Shown here piece by piece: positions 9,397-19,147 of a stretch of 64,000 nt of DNA. The stretch's first letter is position 1. Each line of letters starts with the position of its first letter. This stretch comes from Arthrobacter sp. Soil764 (GTDB lineage Bacteria > Actinomycetota > Actinomycetes > Actinomycetales > Micrococcaceae), in NCBI RefSeq assembly GCF_001428075.1, contig NZ_LMSI01000019.1:204038-268037 (forward strand), written 5' to 3'. The position numbers and the translations under genes are program-made. The notes below the pieces were generated by a model that had not been told where the DNA came from, made no database searches, and saw only the letters and a program-made list of their open reading frames with translations.

Positions 9397-10425
9397 GTGC
9401 TTGATTTGCCCGTTTGGTTCGAGGTTGGCTCGTTTGTCGTCCTCGGCCTGATTCTCCTGATCGATCTCCTCCTGGTGGTCCGGCGCCCGCACGAACCGTC
9501 CATGAAGGAAGCCGGTCTGTGGGTGGCCTTCTACGTCACCTTGGCCCTGGCCTTCGCCGGTGCCATGTTTGCTTTCACGGGTCCGGAGTTCGGCAGCCAG
9601 TTCGTGGCTGGCTGGGTCACGGAATACAGCCTCAGCATCGACAACCTGTTCGTGTTCATCATCATCATGGCCAGGTTCTCGGTCCCCCGGAAATACCAGC
9701 AGGAAGTGCTGATGGTGGGAATCATCATCGCCCTGATCCTGCGCGGCATCTTCATCATGCTCGGCGCCATCGTCATCGAGCAGTTCAGCTGGGTGTTCTA
9801 CATCTTCGGTGCGTTCCTGCTGTGGACGGCCTGGAAGCAGGCCCAGGATGAAGGCGAAGAGGAAGAGGACCGGGAGAACCCGCTGATCGCCAGGATCCGC
9901 AAGGTCATCCCCATGTCCGAAAAGTTCGACGGCGGCAAACTGCGCACCACGGTCAACGGCAAGAAGGTCTTCACTCCCATGGTGATCGTCTTCATCACCA
10001 TCGGCCTTACGGACCTGCTGTTCGCGGTGGACTCCATTCCCGCCATCTTCGGCCTGACCCAGAGCCCCTTCATTGTCTTCACGGCCAACCTGTTCGCCCT
10101 GATGGGCCTGCGGCAGCTGTACTTCCTGCTCGGCGGCCTGATGAACCGGCTGATTTACCTGAAGCACGCACTGTCCTTCATCCTTGCGTTCATCGGCGTC
10201 AAGCTTGTCCTGCACGCCATGCACGTCAACGAATTGCCCTTCATCAACGGCGGACAGCACATCGAATGGGCTCCGGAGATCCCCACCTTTGTCTCCCTGG
10301 CCGTGATCGTGGGCACCATCATCATCGCCGTGGTCGCCAGCCTGCTCAGCTCCAAGGCCCAGGCTGCCAAGATCGATCCCCGGCTCGAGGAAGACGCGCG
10401 CAAGAGCCACAGCGACGCCGAGTAG
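9397..10425 (+). CDS. TerC-family membrane protein, probable Mn2+ exporter
   Basis: A 342-residue polytopic membrane protein of the TerC/Alx/YkoY family; characterised members export manganese and help metalate secreted enzymes. About nine hydrophobic segments are visible. The acidic motifs within membrane regions (EYSLSIDNLFVF, and GLTDLLFAVDSIPAIF) are the metal-binding signatures of the family. A charged cytosolic loop (DEGEEEEDRE) separates the two halves. I place the start at GTG 9397, 7 nt after SD GAAAGG; a frame-compatible start at 9337 would lie inside the riboswitch. Expression is probably induced by high Mn2+ through the upstream RNA element. Confidence 0.92.
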   Translation: MLDLPVWFEVGSFVVLGLILLIDLLLVVRRPHEPSMKEAGLWVAFYVTLALAFAGAMFAFTGPEFGSQFVAGWVTEYSLSIDNLFVFIIIMARFSVPRKYQQEVLMVGIIIALILRGIFIMLGAIVIEQFSWVFYIFGAFLLWTAWKQAQDEGEEEEDRENPLIARIRKVIPMSEKFDGGKLRTTVNGKKVFTPMVIVFITIGLTDLLFAVDSIPAIFGLTQSPFIVFTANLFALMGLRQLYFLLGGLMNRLIYLKHALSFILAFIGVKLVLHAMHVNELPFINGGQHIEWAPEIPTFVSLAVIVGTIIIAVVASLLSSKAQAAKIDPRLEEDARKSHSDAE

Positions 10426-10453
10426 GCGCCCGCCCCGCTCATTCAATCCGGAA

Positions 10454-10490
10454 GATCCCGGCCGCCTGCGCGGCCGGGATCCCGCCTTTT
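10454..10490 (+). terminator. rho-independent terminator after terC
   Basis: Perfect 12-bp arms GATCCCGGCCGC (10454-10465) and GCGGCCGGGATC (10470-10481), loop CTGC, then CCGCCTTTT. Confidence 0.9.
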
Positions 10491-10546
10491 AAACCCCTTT
10501 AGGAGGCAGCGGACCAAACCCCCTGTGGCGCCCGCCGCCGCGGGAC

Positions 10547-10552
10547 TATGCT
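10547..10552 (+). promoter_or_regulatory. -10 element, leaderless MFS gene
   Basis: TATGCT ends 6 nt before the ATG at 10559, the leaderless spacing. Confidence 0.5.
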
Positions 10553-10558
10553 CTGAAC

Positions 10559-11965
10559 ATGGCCCGCACCCTTGTGTTGGAGCAGGACGTGCGCCACGTG
10601 CAGCGGCGCACTGTCGTGCTTTTGAGCGTGGCCCAGGTCTTCAGTGGACTTGGGACTGGATCAACGGTGTCCATCGGCTCGATCCTGGCCGTGGAGCTTT
10701 CCGGTTCCAGCGCGTGGGCCGGTGCCGTGGCGACGGTCATGACCCTTGGGGCCTCCGCGGCGGCGCTGCCCCTGGCGTCGCTTGCCGAGCGGCGTGGACG
10801 CCGGGCCGGCCAGGTGGCCGGTCTCTCGGCGGCTTTGGCAGGCGCCGTGCTGATGGTGCTGGCTGTTGTGTTCGGCCTCTTCGTCCTGTTGCTCCTGGGG
10901 TCCGCGGGCATCGGCGTGGGCACGGCGGCCAGCCTTCAGGCAAGGTTTGCCGCCGTCGACCTCGCCGCGGCCGAGCACCGCGGGCGGGCCTTGTCCACCG
11001 TGGTCTGGGCGGTGACCGTGGGCGCGGTGGCCGGGCCCAACCTGATCCAGCCAGGTGCAGCCGTGGGAGCAGCGCTGGGGCTGCCGCCGGTCGCGGGCCC
11101 GTTCGTGATTTCCGGCGCCGGGCTCCTTATTGCAACGGTGATCCTGTTCACCGGCCTTCGCCCGGACCCGCTGCTGCTGGCCCGCCAACGTGCCGGGACC
11201 AACGCTGCCGGTGTTGTCCCGCTTGCAGGGCAAGCACCCGCAGGAGGAGCGCCGGCCGGGGTTCCTGCCGCCCCTGCCACTGCCGTCCCTGCCCCTGCCG
11301 CCGTGCCCGCAGCGGCGGCTGCCCGGGGCTCGCTCAGCCGCGGCCTGCGCGCCATCCGGAGCTCGCGGACAGCCCTGCTGGCGGTGACCGGCGTCGTGGC
11401 CGCGCATGCGGTGATGGTCGGCGTGATGTCCATGACGCCGCTGCACCTCCAGCACCTGGTGGAAGGACCGGGACCACATGCAGGGCACGTTGCCGAAGGG
11501 GACGTGCTGGTCATCATCGGCTTCACCATTTCACTGCACATCGCCGGGATGTTTGCGCTCTCCCCGCTCATGGGCTGGCTGACCGACAGGGCCGGCAGGG
11601 TGGAGACCATCATGATCGGTTTCACCGTGCTGATCGCGGCCGTGGTTGTTGCCGGGTTCGGCCAGTCCTCCACTGCGGCAGTTGCCGTGGGGCTGGTGCT
11701 GCTGGGCGTGGGCTGGTCCGCGGCAACGATCTCAGGCTCCACCCTGCTGGCCGAAAGCGTGGGGCAGGACGCCCGGGTGGCGGTCCAGGGTGTCTCCGAC
11801 ATGCTGATGGGCGCCGCGGGTGCGGTTGGCGGTGCCCTGTCCGGGCTGGTCCTGGGCTTCGCCGGCTACCTTGGCCTGAACCTGTTGGGCGGAGCCATCG
11901 GGGCGGCGGTCCTGGCCGCGGCGGTCGTCACCCGCCTGTCACGCCGGCAGTCAGCGGCCGCCTGA
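10559..11965 (+). CDS. MFS transporter
   Basis: A 468-residue major facilitator superfamily transporter with about 12 hydrophobic segments. The motif-A-like loop LAERRGRRAGQ sits between TM2 and TM3, and a second copy, GWLTDRAGRVETI, in the C-terminal half. An Ala/Pro-rich cytosolic linker of about 50 residues (roughly 218-260) separates the two six-helix bundles. The substrate cannot be read from sequence; drug efflux is a common role for this type. Its 3' end overlaps the convergent hydrolase gene by 15 bp. Confidence 0.88.
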   Translation: MARTLVLEQDVRHVQRRTVVLLSVAQVFSGLGTGSTVSIGSILAVELSGSSAWAGAVATVMTLGASAAALPLASLAERRGRRAGQVAGLSAALAGAVLMVLAVVFGLFVLLLLGSAGIGVGTAASLQARFAAVDLAAAEHRGRALSTVVWAVTVGAVAGPNLIQPGAAVGAALGLPPVAGPFVISGAGLLIATVILFTGLRPDPLLLARQRAGTNAAGVVPLAGQAPAGGAPAGVPAAPATAVPAPAAVPAAAAARGSLSRGLRAIRSSRTALLAVTGVVAAHAVMVGVMSMTPLHLQHLVEGPGPHAGHVAEGDVLVIIGFTISLHIAGMFALSPLMGWLTDRAGRVETIMIGFTVLIAAVVVAGFGQSSTAAVAVGLVLLGVGWSAATISGSTLLAESVGQDARVAVQGVSDMLMGAAGAVGGALSGLVLGFAGYLGLNLLGGAIGAAVLAAAVVTRLSRRQSAAA

Positions 11966-13297
11966 CCGCACCATGCCCAGCAGGCGCGCAAAGATCCGTT
12001 CACCGTCGTCGGCGATTCCGTCGTGATGGAAGTCGGCCGTCTCCCAGACCTGCAGCCCGCGCACGGCCGCTGCAGTCCGCAGGGAAAGGTCCCGGTCCAC
12101 GTAGATGTCGTCTGAGTAAACCGCTGCTGCCACGGGAACAGTGTTCGCCGTCAATGCCTCAGGGCTGTACAGCGGCGCCCAGTCCTGCTTGGCGGCCAGC
12201 AGTTCCGCCACGTCCCGCAGCGGCCGGAGGGCGGGGTCCTGCTCGAAGAACCACGGGTACACCATCTCGCCGGTCAGCAGCAGGGGATCGGCGTCCGGCC
12301 GGAACCACGGGTTCTCGCCGAGCATCCGCCAGGCGGACCAATTGGTTGCCCCGCCCTGGCCGTAGATGGATTCGTGCATCAGCGCGTACAGCGGATTGGA
12401 GCGGCGGGAAACCACGCTGTGGAGCTGCTCGAGGAACGCGTCGGAGAGCCGGGGTCCTGCGGGCGTTTCCACAAAGGCGTCCTCGAGCAGGTAGTGGAGG
12501 CTGTCCACGCGCGTGTTGCCGCCCAGGAACGCGCCGGCCATCTGGAACCGTTCCACGGTGAGGGGCCCGCCGTCGGGCAGGAATTCGGGCGTGGAGCGGA
12601 GGTGGCGGGCGATCCGCTCCACAGCCTCCCTGTCCTCGGGATACCAGCGGAAGTACTCATCGTTGCGGGCAGCCACCCGCTGGTAGGTTGCGCGGTACAC
12701 GTCATCCGCGCTGCCGGTGAGTGGGGCGAGCCCGCCCGTGATCAGCACTTCCCGCAGGCCCTCCGGCGCAAAGGACAGGTAGGTGAGCGCGCAGAAGCCC
12801 CCGTAGCTCTGGCCGTAGATGGTCCAGGGCGGTGATTCCAGCGCCTGGCGGATCAGTTCCGCGTCCGCCACGATCGAGTCGGCCCGGAAGTGCTGCAGGT
12901 AGGCGGCCTGCTCCGCTGCGGTTCCGCGGACGGGCAGGGTGGTCCGGTCGAGGGGCGTGGAAAGCCCGGTGCCGCGCTGGTCAAGCATCAGGATGCGGAA
13001 GTCCTGTGCTGCCGCCTTGCCCCATCCGCCCAGGGAACCCCATCTGTTGCCGCGGCCGCCGGGGCCGCCCTGCAGGAAGAGGAGCCACGGCAACTGTGAG
13101 GCGGCCTCCTCGCTGTGTGCAGCTGAGACATACTCCCGGGCAAAAACGGTGATGGTTTCCGCGGAGCCGTCCACTGAAGCGAAATGGTCCAGGGGGACTG
13201 TGAAGCAGTGCTCCACGGTGCGCATGCCACGGAACTCATGCCGGGCCCTGATCTCATGCCCGGCCACGATCGCCTGGCCCTGCCGCGCGTCAGCCAC
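11951..13297 (-). CDS. alpha/beta hydrolase, proline-iminopeptidase-like
   Basis: A 448-residue alpha/beta-hydrolase resembling proline iminopeptidases, which cleave N-terminal proline from peptides. Seen: oxyanion segment FLQGGPGGRGNRWG near residue 95, LMLDQRGTGLSTPL, nucleophile elbow IYGQSYGGFCALTYL (GxSxG), and the C-terminal catalytic His in TADFHHDGIADDG. The opening HCFTVPLDHF is typical. The GTG at 13297 overlaps the upstream GNAT stop (GTGGCTGA), suggesting translational coupling; an in-frame ATG 24 codons later (13225) is an equally plausible start because conserved sequence begins there. Confidence 0.85.
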   Translation of the reverse strand: MADARQGQAIVAGHEIRARHEFRGMRTVEHCFTVPLDHFASVDGSAETITVFAREYVSAAHSEEAASQLPWLLFLQGGPGGRGNRWGSLGGWGKAAAQDFRILMLDQRGTGLSTPLDRTTLPVRGTAAEQAAYLQHFRADSIVADAELIRQALESPPWTIYGQSYGGFCALTYLSFAPEGLREVLITGGLAPLTGSADDVYRATYQRVAARNDEYFRWYPEDREAVERIARHLRSTPEFLPDGGPLTVERFQMAGAFLGGNTRVDSLHYLLEDAFVETPAGPRLSDAFLEQLHSVVSRRSNPLYALMHESIYGQGGATNWSAWRMLGENPWFRPDADPLLLTGEMVYPWFFEQDPALRPLRDVAELLAAKQDWAPLYSPEALTANTVPVAAAVYSDDIYVDRDLSLRTAAAVRGLQVWETADFHHDGIADDGERIFARLLGMVRSGGR

Positions 13298-13805
13298 GGG
13301 AGGAAGCGGGAAGGGACATGCGGGACGGTGCCCGGCCGAACTGGTCCAGCGCTTCTCCAGTCAGCCTGAAGGTGGACCAGCCATCCATGGGGAGGGCGCC
13401 GAGGCGGCGATAGAAATTGATGGAAGGCTCGTTCCAGTCCAGCACGCTCCATTCCACCCGTGCGTAGCCGTTCTCAACGGCGATGGCCGCAAGGTGCTGC
13501 AGCAGGGCCTTGCCGTGTCCTTCGCCGCGGGCTTCCGGACTGACGTACAGGTCTTCGAGGTAGATCCCGTGCACGCCCTCCCAGGTGGAGTAGTTCAGGA
13601 ACCACAGTGCGAAGCCCTGCACCTCGCCCCCCGCGTTTTCGGCCATGGCCGCGAAGACGGCGGGGTTTTCGCCGAAGAGCACCTGCTCCAGCCGTTCCGG
13701 GGTGTTCCGGACAGCGTCGGGTTCCTTCTCGTAATGGGCCAGTTCATGGATCATCCGGAGGATGGCGGGCACGTCATTCGGGGTTGCGGGGCGGATTACA
13801 CTCAT
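13290..13805 (-). CDS. GNAT acetyltransferase, diamine acetyltransferase-like
   Basis: A 171-residue GNAT resembling spermidine/spermine (diamine) N1-acetyltransferases. It has the N-terminal IRPATPNDVPAILRMIHELA, a LEDLYVSPEARGEGHGKALL acetyl-CoA loop near residue 90, and the DWNEPSINFYRRLGA segment shared with that group. The acceptor is an inference; other small amines are possible. TAAGCT is 6 nt before the ATG, predicting a leaderless mRNA. It is coupled to the downstream hydrolase by an 8-bp overlap. Confidence 0.85.
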   Translation of the reverse strand: MSVIRPATPNDVPAILRMIHELAHYEKEPDAVRNTPERLEQVLFGENPAVFAAMAENAGGEVQGFALWFLNYSTWEGVHGIYLEDLYVSPEARGEGHGKALLQHLAAIAVENGYARVEWSVLDWNEPSINFYRRLGALPMDGWSTFRLTGEALDQFGRAPSRMSLPASSRG

Positions 13806-13811
13806 TGTTCG

Positions 13812-13817
13812 AGCTTA
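13812..13817 (-). promoter_or_regulatory. -10 element, leaderless GNAT gene
   Basis: TAAGCT on the minus strand ends 6 nt before the ATG at 13805. Confidence 0.45.
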
Positions 13818-13826
13818 CCGCCGGCG

Positions 13827-16370
13827 TCAGAGCCGGTTGACGTCCGTCACCCTGACCACCGCTGTTCCGGTGGCATCGGATGCGGCAAGATCCACCTCAG
13901 CCGAGATGCCCCAGTCGTGGTTGGCCGCCGGGTCATCGAAAATCTGGCGGACCTTCCAGGATCCGGGTTCCTCGGTGATGATGAGCAGGCCCGGCCCGCG
14001 GGCATCCGGCCCTGTCCCAATATCGTCGTGTTCGTCGAAGTAGTCGTCCAAAGCGTCTTCCCAGCGTTCTGAACCCCAGCCGGAACCGCCGTCGAGCTCT
14101 CCCAGGGCGGCGGCGTCCTCGTCCGCGAAAAGTTCCACGCGCCGGAACATCTCGTTGCGCACCATCACCCGGAACGCACGGATATTTGAGGTGAGCGACG
14201 GCGGTGGAGGCGGCGGTGCGTCGTGGGGTGTCGGCGCCGCCCCGGAAGCCAGTTCCTCCCATTCGTCCAGGAGGCTGGAGTCCACCTGCCGCACCAGCTC
14301 ACCCAGCCAGGCCGTCAGGTCCGCCAGGTCCTCACGAAGCATGTCCTGCGGGACTGTCTGGCGCAGCGCCTTGAAGGCATCGGCCAGGTACCGCAGCACG
14401 ATTCCTTCGGACCGGGCCAGGCCGTAGAACTGGACGAATTCGCCAAAGTTCATGGCCCGCTCGTACATGTCGCGGACCACCGACTTGGGCGCGAGTTCGA
14501 AGTCTCCCACCCACGGCGCGGCCTTCCGGTACACCTCGAACGCTTCGCCCAGGATCCCGGCGAGCGGCTGGGGGTAGGTGACCTCGTCCAGCATGGCCAT
14601 CCGCTGGTCGTAGTCGATGCCGTCGGCTTTCATGGCCGCCACCGCCTCGCCGCGCGCCTTCTTCTGCTGGGCCGACAGGATCTGCCGCGGTTTCTCCAGG
14701 GTCGCCTCGATCACGGACACCACGTCCAGGGCGTACGACGGCGACTCCGGGTCAAGGAGCTCCAGTGCGGCAAGTGCGAAGGGGGAGAGCGGCTGGTTCA
14801 GGGCGAAGTTCGGCTGCAGGTGGACGGTCAGCCGGACCGTGCGGCCGTCGGTGCCCTGTTCCTCCGGCGGGATCCGTTCGATGACCTCGGCGGCCAGCAG
14901 TTCCCGGTAAATGCCCAGGGCCTTCTTCATCAGCCGCAGCTGGGAGGACCGCGGCTCGTGGTTCTCCGTGAGCAGCCGCCGTGCCGCCGCGAACGGGTCG
15001 CCCGGCCGTTCCATCAGGTTCATCAGCATGGCGTGTGTCACCGTGAAGCTGGACGTCAGCGGATCCGGCACCGATTCCACCAGCCGCTTGAACGTCGGCT
15101 CACCCCAGGAAACAAAACCCTCGGGCGGCTTCTTCTTCACCACCTGGCGCAGCTTCTTTTGATCGTCCCCGAACTTGGCGGTGGCCTTGGCCATCGCCTT
15201 GACGTTCTCGATTACATGCTCGGGTGCCTGAACCACCACCGTCCCGGCGGTGTCGTAGCCCGCCCGCCCGGCCCGGCCCGCAATCTGGTGGAACTCGCGT
15301 GAGTTGAGCAGGCGGGTGCGGACGCCGTCGTACTTGCTCAAAGCCGTGAGCAGCACCGTGCGGATGGGAACGTTGATCCCCACCCCCAGCGTGTCCGTGC
15401 CGCAAATAACCTTCAGCAGCCCCGCCTGCGCCAGCTGCTCCACCAGCCGGCGGTACTTGGGCAGCATTCCGGCGTGGTGCACGCCGATCCCGTGGCGCAC
15501 CAGGCGGTTAAGCGTCTTGCCGAACCCGGCGGCGAAGCGGAAGTTGGCAATCAGCTCCGCGATCCTGTCCTTCTCCTCCCGGGTGCAGACGTTGATGCTC
15601 ATCAGGTTCTGGGCGCGGTCGATCGCTTCGAGCTGGCTGAAGTGCACCACGTAGACGGGCACCTGCCGGGTGGACAACAACTCCTCCAGCGTCTCGTGGA
15701 CGGGAGTCTGGTGGTAGTAGTAATGCAGCGGAATGGGCCGTTCGGCGGAGCTGACGGTAGTGGTGGCGCGGCCGGTCAGCTCCGTGAGCCCCGTTTCGAA
15801 CCGGGTGACATCGCCCAGGGTGGCGGACATCAGCAGGAACTGCGCCTGTGGAAGCTCCAGCAGGGGGACCTGCCAGGCCCAGCCCCGCTGCGGGTCGGAG
15901 TAGAAGTGGAACTCGTCCATGATCACGGCGCCCAGTTCGGCTGCGGAACCTTCGCGCAGCGCGATGTTGGCAAGGATCTCTGCGGTGCAGCAGATGATGG
16001 GAGCATCCTGGTTCACCCCGGAGTCACCGGTGATCATGCCTACGTTCTCTGCTCCGAAGATCTCACAGAGCGCGAAGAATTTTTCGGACACCAGGGCTTT
16101 GATCGGCGCCGTGTAGTAGCTTCGCCGGCCCTGCGCCATCGCCTGGAAGTGCGCCGCGATGGCCACCAGGGATTTCCCTGACCCGGTGGGCGTGGCCAGA
16201 ATGACGTTCGCCCCCGTCGCCAGCTCCATGATGGCCTCGTCCTGTGCCGGGTACAGCGACAGGCCCCGGCTTTCCGTCCACTCCACAAACCGGGTGTAAA
16301 GGGCGTCGGGGTCGACGGCGGCGGATTGGACGGGGGCGGACAGATCGCTCAGCTGGTCAACGAGTTTCAT
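13827..16370 (-). CDS. Ski2-like DEAD/DEAH-box helicase
   Basis: An 847-residue superfamily 2 helicase, probably acting on RNA. Motif I is ATPTGSGKSLVA (around residue 55), motif II is VIMDEFHFYSD (DEFH), motif III is LMSATLGD, and motif VI is HQIAGRAGRAGYD, the Ski2/Mtr4-type sequence. The C-terminal half lacks known enzyme motifs and resembles the DUF3516 region found with this helicase in actinobacteria; it includes a Pro-rich stretch before SLTSNIRAF. The ATG at 16370 is chosen over a GTG 7 codons upstream because it has an AAGG SD at good spacing. It is divergent from the tam gene. Confidence 0.9.
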   Translation of the reverse strand: MKLVDQLSDLSAPVQSAAVDPDALYTRFVEWTESRGLSLYPAQDEAIMELATGANVILATPTGSGKSLVAIAAHFQAMAQGRRSYYTAPIKALVSEKFFALCEIFGAENVGMITGDSGVNQDAPIICCTAEILANIALREGSAAELGAVIMDEFHFYSDPQRGWAWQVPLLELPQAQFLLMSATLGDVTRFETGLTELTGRATTTVSSAERPIPLHYYYHQTPVHETLEELLSTRQVPVYVVHFSQLEAIDRAQNLMSINVCTREEKDRIAELIANFRFAAGFGKTLNRLVRHGIGVHHAGMLPKYRRLVEQLAQAGLLKVICGTDTLGVGINVPIRTVLLTALSKYDGVRTRLLNSREFHQIAGRAGRAGYDTAGTVVVQAPEHVIENVKAMAKATAKFGDDQKKLRQVVKKKPPEGFVSWGEPTFKRLVESVPDPLTSSFTVTHAMLMNLMERPGDPFAAARRLLTENHEPRSSQLRLMKKALGIYRELLAAEVIERIPPEEQGTDGRTVRLTVHLQPNFALNQPLSPFALAALELLDPESPSYALDVVSVIEATLEKPRQILSAQQKKARGEAVAAMKADGIDYDQRMAMLDEVTYPQPLAGILGEAFEVYRKAAPWVGDFELAPKSVVRDMYERAMNFGEFVQFYGLARSEGIVLRYLADAFKALRQTVPQDMLREDLADLTAWLGELVRQVDSSLLDEWEELASGAAPTPHDAPPPPPPSLTSNIRAFRVMVRNEMFRRVELFADEDAAALGELDGGSGWGSERWEDALDDYFDEHDDIGTGPDARGPGLLIITEEPGSWKVRQIFDDPAANHDWGISAEVDLAASDATGTAVVRVTDVNRL

Positions 16371-16422
16371 TGACTTCAACCTTAGTGCCACGTTGCGGGC
16401 GGATCAGGAGTCCGTTGCGGGT

Positions 16423-16428
16423 TAGGCT
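16423..16428 (+). promoter_or_regulatory. -10 element, tam
   Basis: TAGGCT would start transcription near 16435, leaving a ~33-nt leader that carries the GGAGA ribosome-binding site. Confidence 0.35.
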
Positions 16429-16467
16429 ACGCCTTGCCCGTGTGTGCGTCAGAAGCTGGAGAATTTT

Positions 16468-17247
16468 ATGAAATGGGACCCCGCGAAGTACGTCCAGTTC
16501 GGCGACTACCGGAACCGGCCGTTCTTCGATCTCACAGCCCGGATCCATGCCGACGCTCCCGCACGGGTGGTCGACCTGGGCTGCGGACCGGGGAACCTCA
16601 CGGCCACCCTGGCTGAACGCTGGCCCGGCGCCCAGGTCCTGGGTGTGGATTCCTCCGCGGAGATGCTGGCAAAGGCGGCAGCCCTGGTGGAGGAAGGTTC
16701 CTCCCTTCAGTTCGAGCAGGCGGACATTGCCGACTGGATGCCGGCTCCGGAGACGGACGTTGTGGTCACCAATGCAGCCCTGCAGTGGGTTCCGGGCCAC
16801 CAGGACATGATGCGGAAATGGCTGGAAGTTCTACGGCCGGGGGCCTGGTTTGCCATGCAGGTGCCCGGAAACTTCAATGCCCCCTCGCACTCGCTCATGC
16901 GGGAGCTCGCGGGGTCGCACCGGTGGGCAGCGAAGCTGGACGGGGTGCTGCGGGGCGGCGAGTCAGTGGGGGAGCCGGGGGACTACCTGGGCATCCTGCT
17001 CGACGCCGGCTGTGCGGCGGACGCGTGGGAAACCACCTACCATCAGGTCCTGCCCGGGCCGGACCCGGTGCTGGAATGGGTCCGGGGCACGGCACTGCGG
17101 CCCGTCATGGCCGTCCTCGAAGATAACGACGCCACGCGTTTCGAAGCCGAATACGCGGCCGCCCTGCGGGATGCCTATCCCCGCGGTGTCCATGGCACCG
17201 TTTTTCCGTTCCGCCGGATATTCGCCGTGGGGCGCAAAGCGGGCTGA
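16468..17247 (+). CDS. tam: trans-aconitate 2-methyltransferase
   Basis: A 259-residue SAM-dependent methyltransferase that esterifies trans-aconitate, a spontaneous isomer that inhibits aconitase. The N-terminus MKWDPAKYVQFGDYRNRPF is characteristic of Tam; motif I is VVDLGCGPGNLTATL (about residues 34-48), followed by GVDSSAEML. The WVPGHQDMM and MQVPGNFNAPSH segments also fit. The start is the ATG at 16468, 8 nt after GGAGA. It stands alone, divergent from the helicase gene and upstream of the ABC exporter operon. Confidence 0.9.
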   Translation: MKWDPAKYVQFGDYRNRPFFDLTARIHADAPARVVDLGCGPGNLTATLAERWPGAQVLGVDSSAEMLAKAAALVEEGSSLQFEQADIADWMPAPETDVVVTNAALQWVPGHQDMMRKWLEVLRPGAWFAMQVPGNFNAPSHSLMRELAGSHRWAAKLDGVLRGGESVGEPGDYLGILLDAGCAADAWETTYHQVLPGPDPVLEWVRGTALRPVMAVLEDNDATRFEAEYAAALRDAYPRGVHGTVFPFRRIFAVGRKAG

Positions 17248-17386
17248 GCGCGAGCCCGCCGCATGGTTTTCCAGCCGGTCACAGGCTGTGACAGCAGCGG
17301 AAAGTGATCTGGCTTACAATGACGACTGTGGTTTAGGGGTCAAGCCGCTGGCCCCCTCTGCGGCCCAGGCATTTACAGGGGGTATT

Positions 17387-19147
17387 TTGCTGGTCGGACT
17401 CATGAGGCGGCAGCTTGCCGGTCAATACGCGTACGTTGGGGCGATCGTTTTCCTCCAGCTGGTCCAGGCAGCGGCAAACCTGCTGCTGCCCACGGTGAAC
17501 GCGGCCATCATCGACGATGGGATCGTTGCGGGCAAACCGGAGGTGATCGCGCGACTTGGCGTGCTCATGGCCGTTATTGCCGTGGTGCAGGCGGCATCCG
17601 CCATTGCGGCGGGCTACCTTGGTGCGGTGGTGGCCATGAGGACGGGGCACCGTCTGCGGGCCGAGGTTTTCACCCGGATCCAGTCACTGTCCTCCCAGGA
17701 CGTGGCCCTGTTCGGAACGCAAAGCCTGACCACCCGGGCAACGAACGATGTGCAGCAGATCCAGGCTTTCGCTGTACTTGTCTTCACCATGCTCTTCGCA
17801 GGGCCCGCCATGGGCATCGGCGGCATCGCCCTGGCCGTACAGCAGGATATGGCGTTGTCCCTGGTGGTGATCGTCATCGTGCCCCTGCTCCTGCTGATCA
17901 TGTACCTGATCGTCCGGCGCCTGATTCCGCTCTATCGTGAGGGCCAGGACCTGCTCGACCGGTCGGGGGGGATCCTGCGCGAGCAGATCATCGGTGCGGA
18001 CGTCATCCGCGCCTTTGTCCGCCAGGACCATGAGATCCGGCGGTTCGCGGAGACCAACGCGGGATTAACCGCCAACAACCTGCAGTCCGCGCTCCTGGTG
18101 GCGGGGATGTTGCCCATGATCATGCTGGTGGTCAACACCAGCTCGGTTGCCATCGTATGGTTCGGTGGGCACCGCATCCAGGCTGGACTGATGAACCTTG
18201 GCGCGCTGACGGCATTCATTGCCTATATTATGCAAATCCTGCTGGCGATCATGATGTCCATGTACGTCCTGATGACGGCGCCGCGTGCCGCAGTCTGCGC
18301 CGAACGCATCCAGGCGGTCCTGGAGACCGAGCCGTCCGTCCCCAGTCCGGCCGGCCACAGCGCCGCCGCGCCGGCGAAGCCCGTGGCCGGCCTGCCAAAG
18401 CAGCCGGCAACGCTGGCGTTCCAGGGTGTTGCCTTCTCCTATCCGGGAGCAGAAGCGCCCGTGCTGGCGGATATCACCTTCACCGCGGCTCCCGGCACTA
18501 CCACCGCAATCGTTGGCTCCACCGGAAGCGGCAAGACCACGCTGCTGAACCTGATTCCACGTTTCCTTGAGGCGACCAAAGGCAGCATCACCCTGGCCGG
18601 CCACGACATCCGGGACCTGCCCCTGGACCAGCTCCGCGCTGCCATGGCCATCGTGCCCCAGCACTCCCACCTGTTTACCGGAACCATCGCAGACAACCTG
18701 AGGATGGCGGCCCCTGACGCCACGGATGGGGAACTCTGGGCCGTCCTGGAGGCGGCCCAGACCATGCGGTTCATGCGCGACCTCCCGCTTGGACTTGCAA
18801 CCCCGGTGGGCCAGGGCGGTGCCAGCCTCTCAGGCGGGCAGCGGCAGCGGCTCTGCATCGCAAGGGCCCTGTTGCGAAAGGCACCCCTGTACCTCTTTGA
18901 CGACAGCTTCTCCGCACTGGACTACGACACCGATACGAGGCTGCGGCAGGCCCTGGAGCAGGGGCTCGCCGACGCAACGGTCATCATTGTTGCCGAGCGC
19001 CTTTCCGCCGTGGAGGACGCGGACCGCATCCTGGTGCTCGACGACGGCCGGCTGGTGGCGCAGGGAACGCACCAGGAGCTGCTGGAAACGTCCGCCACGT
19101 ACCGGGAAATCGCCGAGTCCCAGCTCGCGCTGGACGGCACGCCGTGA
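17387..19147 (+). CDS. ABC exporter half-transporter A, degenerate catalytic site
   Basis: A 586-residue half transporter (six TM helices, then NBD) of the heterodimeric multidrug/peptide exporter class. The NBD has Walker A GSTGSGKTT, signature LSGGQRQR and Walker B LYLFDDS, with Asp where the catalytic Glu is expected. That substitution marks the degenerate ATP site of asymmetric exporters such as TM287/288. The TTG at 17387 follows AGGGGG and gives an N-terminus LLVGLMRRQL typical of the group; ATG 17402 is the alternative. It overlaps the next gene in GTGA, so the two subunits are translated together. Confidence 0.88.
   Translation: MLVGLMRRQLAGQYAYVGAIVFLQLVQAAANLLLPTVNAAIIDDGIVAGKPEVIARLGVLMAVIAVVQAASAIAAGYLGAVVAMRTGHRLRAEVFTRIQSLSSQDVALFGTQSLTTRATNDVQQIQAFAVLVFTMLFAGPAMGIGGIALAVQQDMALSLVVIVIVPLLLLIMYLIVRRLIPLYREGQDLLDRSGGILREQIIGADVIRAFVRQDHEIRRFAETNAGLTANNLQSALLVAGMLPMIMLVVNTSSVAIVWFGGHRIQAGLMNLGALTAFIAYIMQILLAIMMSMYVLMTAPRAAVCAERIQAVLETEPSVPSPAGHSAAAPAKPVAGLPKQPATLAFQGVAFSYPGAEAPVLADITFTAAPGTTTAIVGSTGSGKTTLLNLIPRFLEATKGSITLAGHDIRDLPLDQLRAAMAIVPQHSHLFTGTIADNLRMAAPDATDGELWAVLEAAQTMRFMRDLPLGLATPVGQGGASLSGGQRQRLCIARALLRKAPLYLFDDSFSALDYDTDTRLRQALEQGLADATVIIVAERLSAVEDADRILVLDDGRLVAQGTHQELLETSATYREIAESQLALDGTP

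Noticed and set aside
10525..12561. 678-codon plus-strand open frame across the MFS gene
   Set aside because: Arg/Gly/Pro-rich alternate frame; the MFS protein in another frame has clear transmembrane and motif structure.
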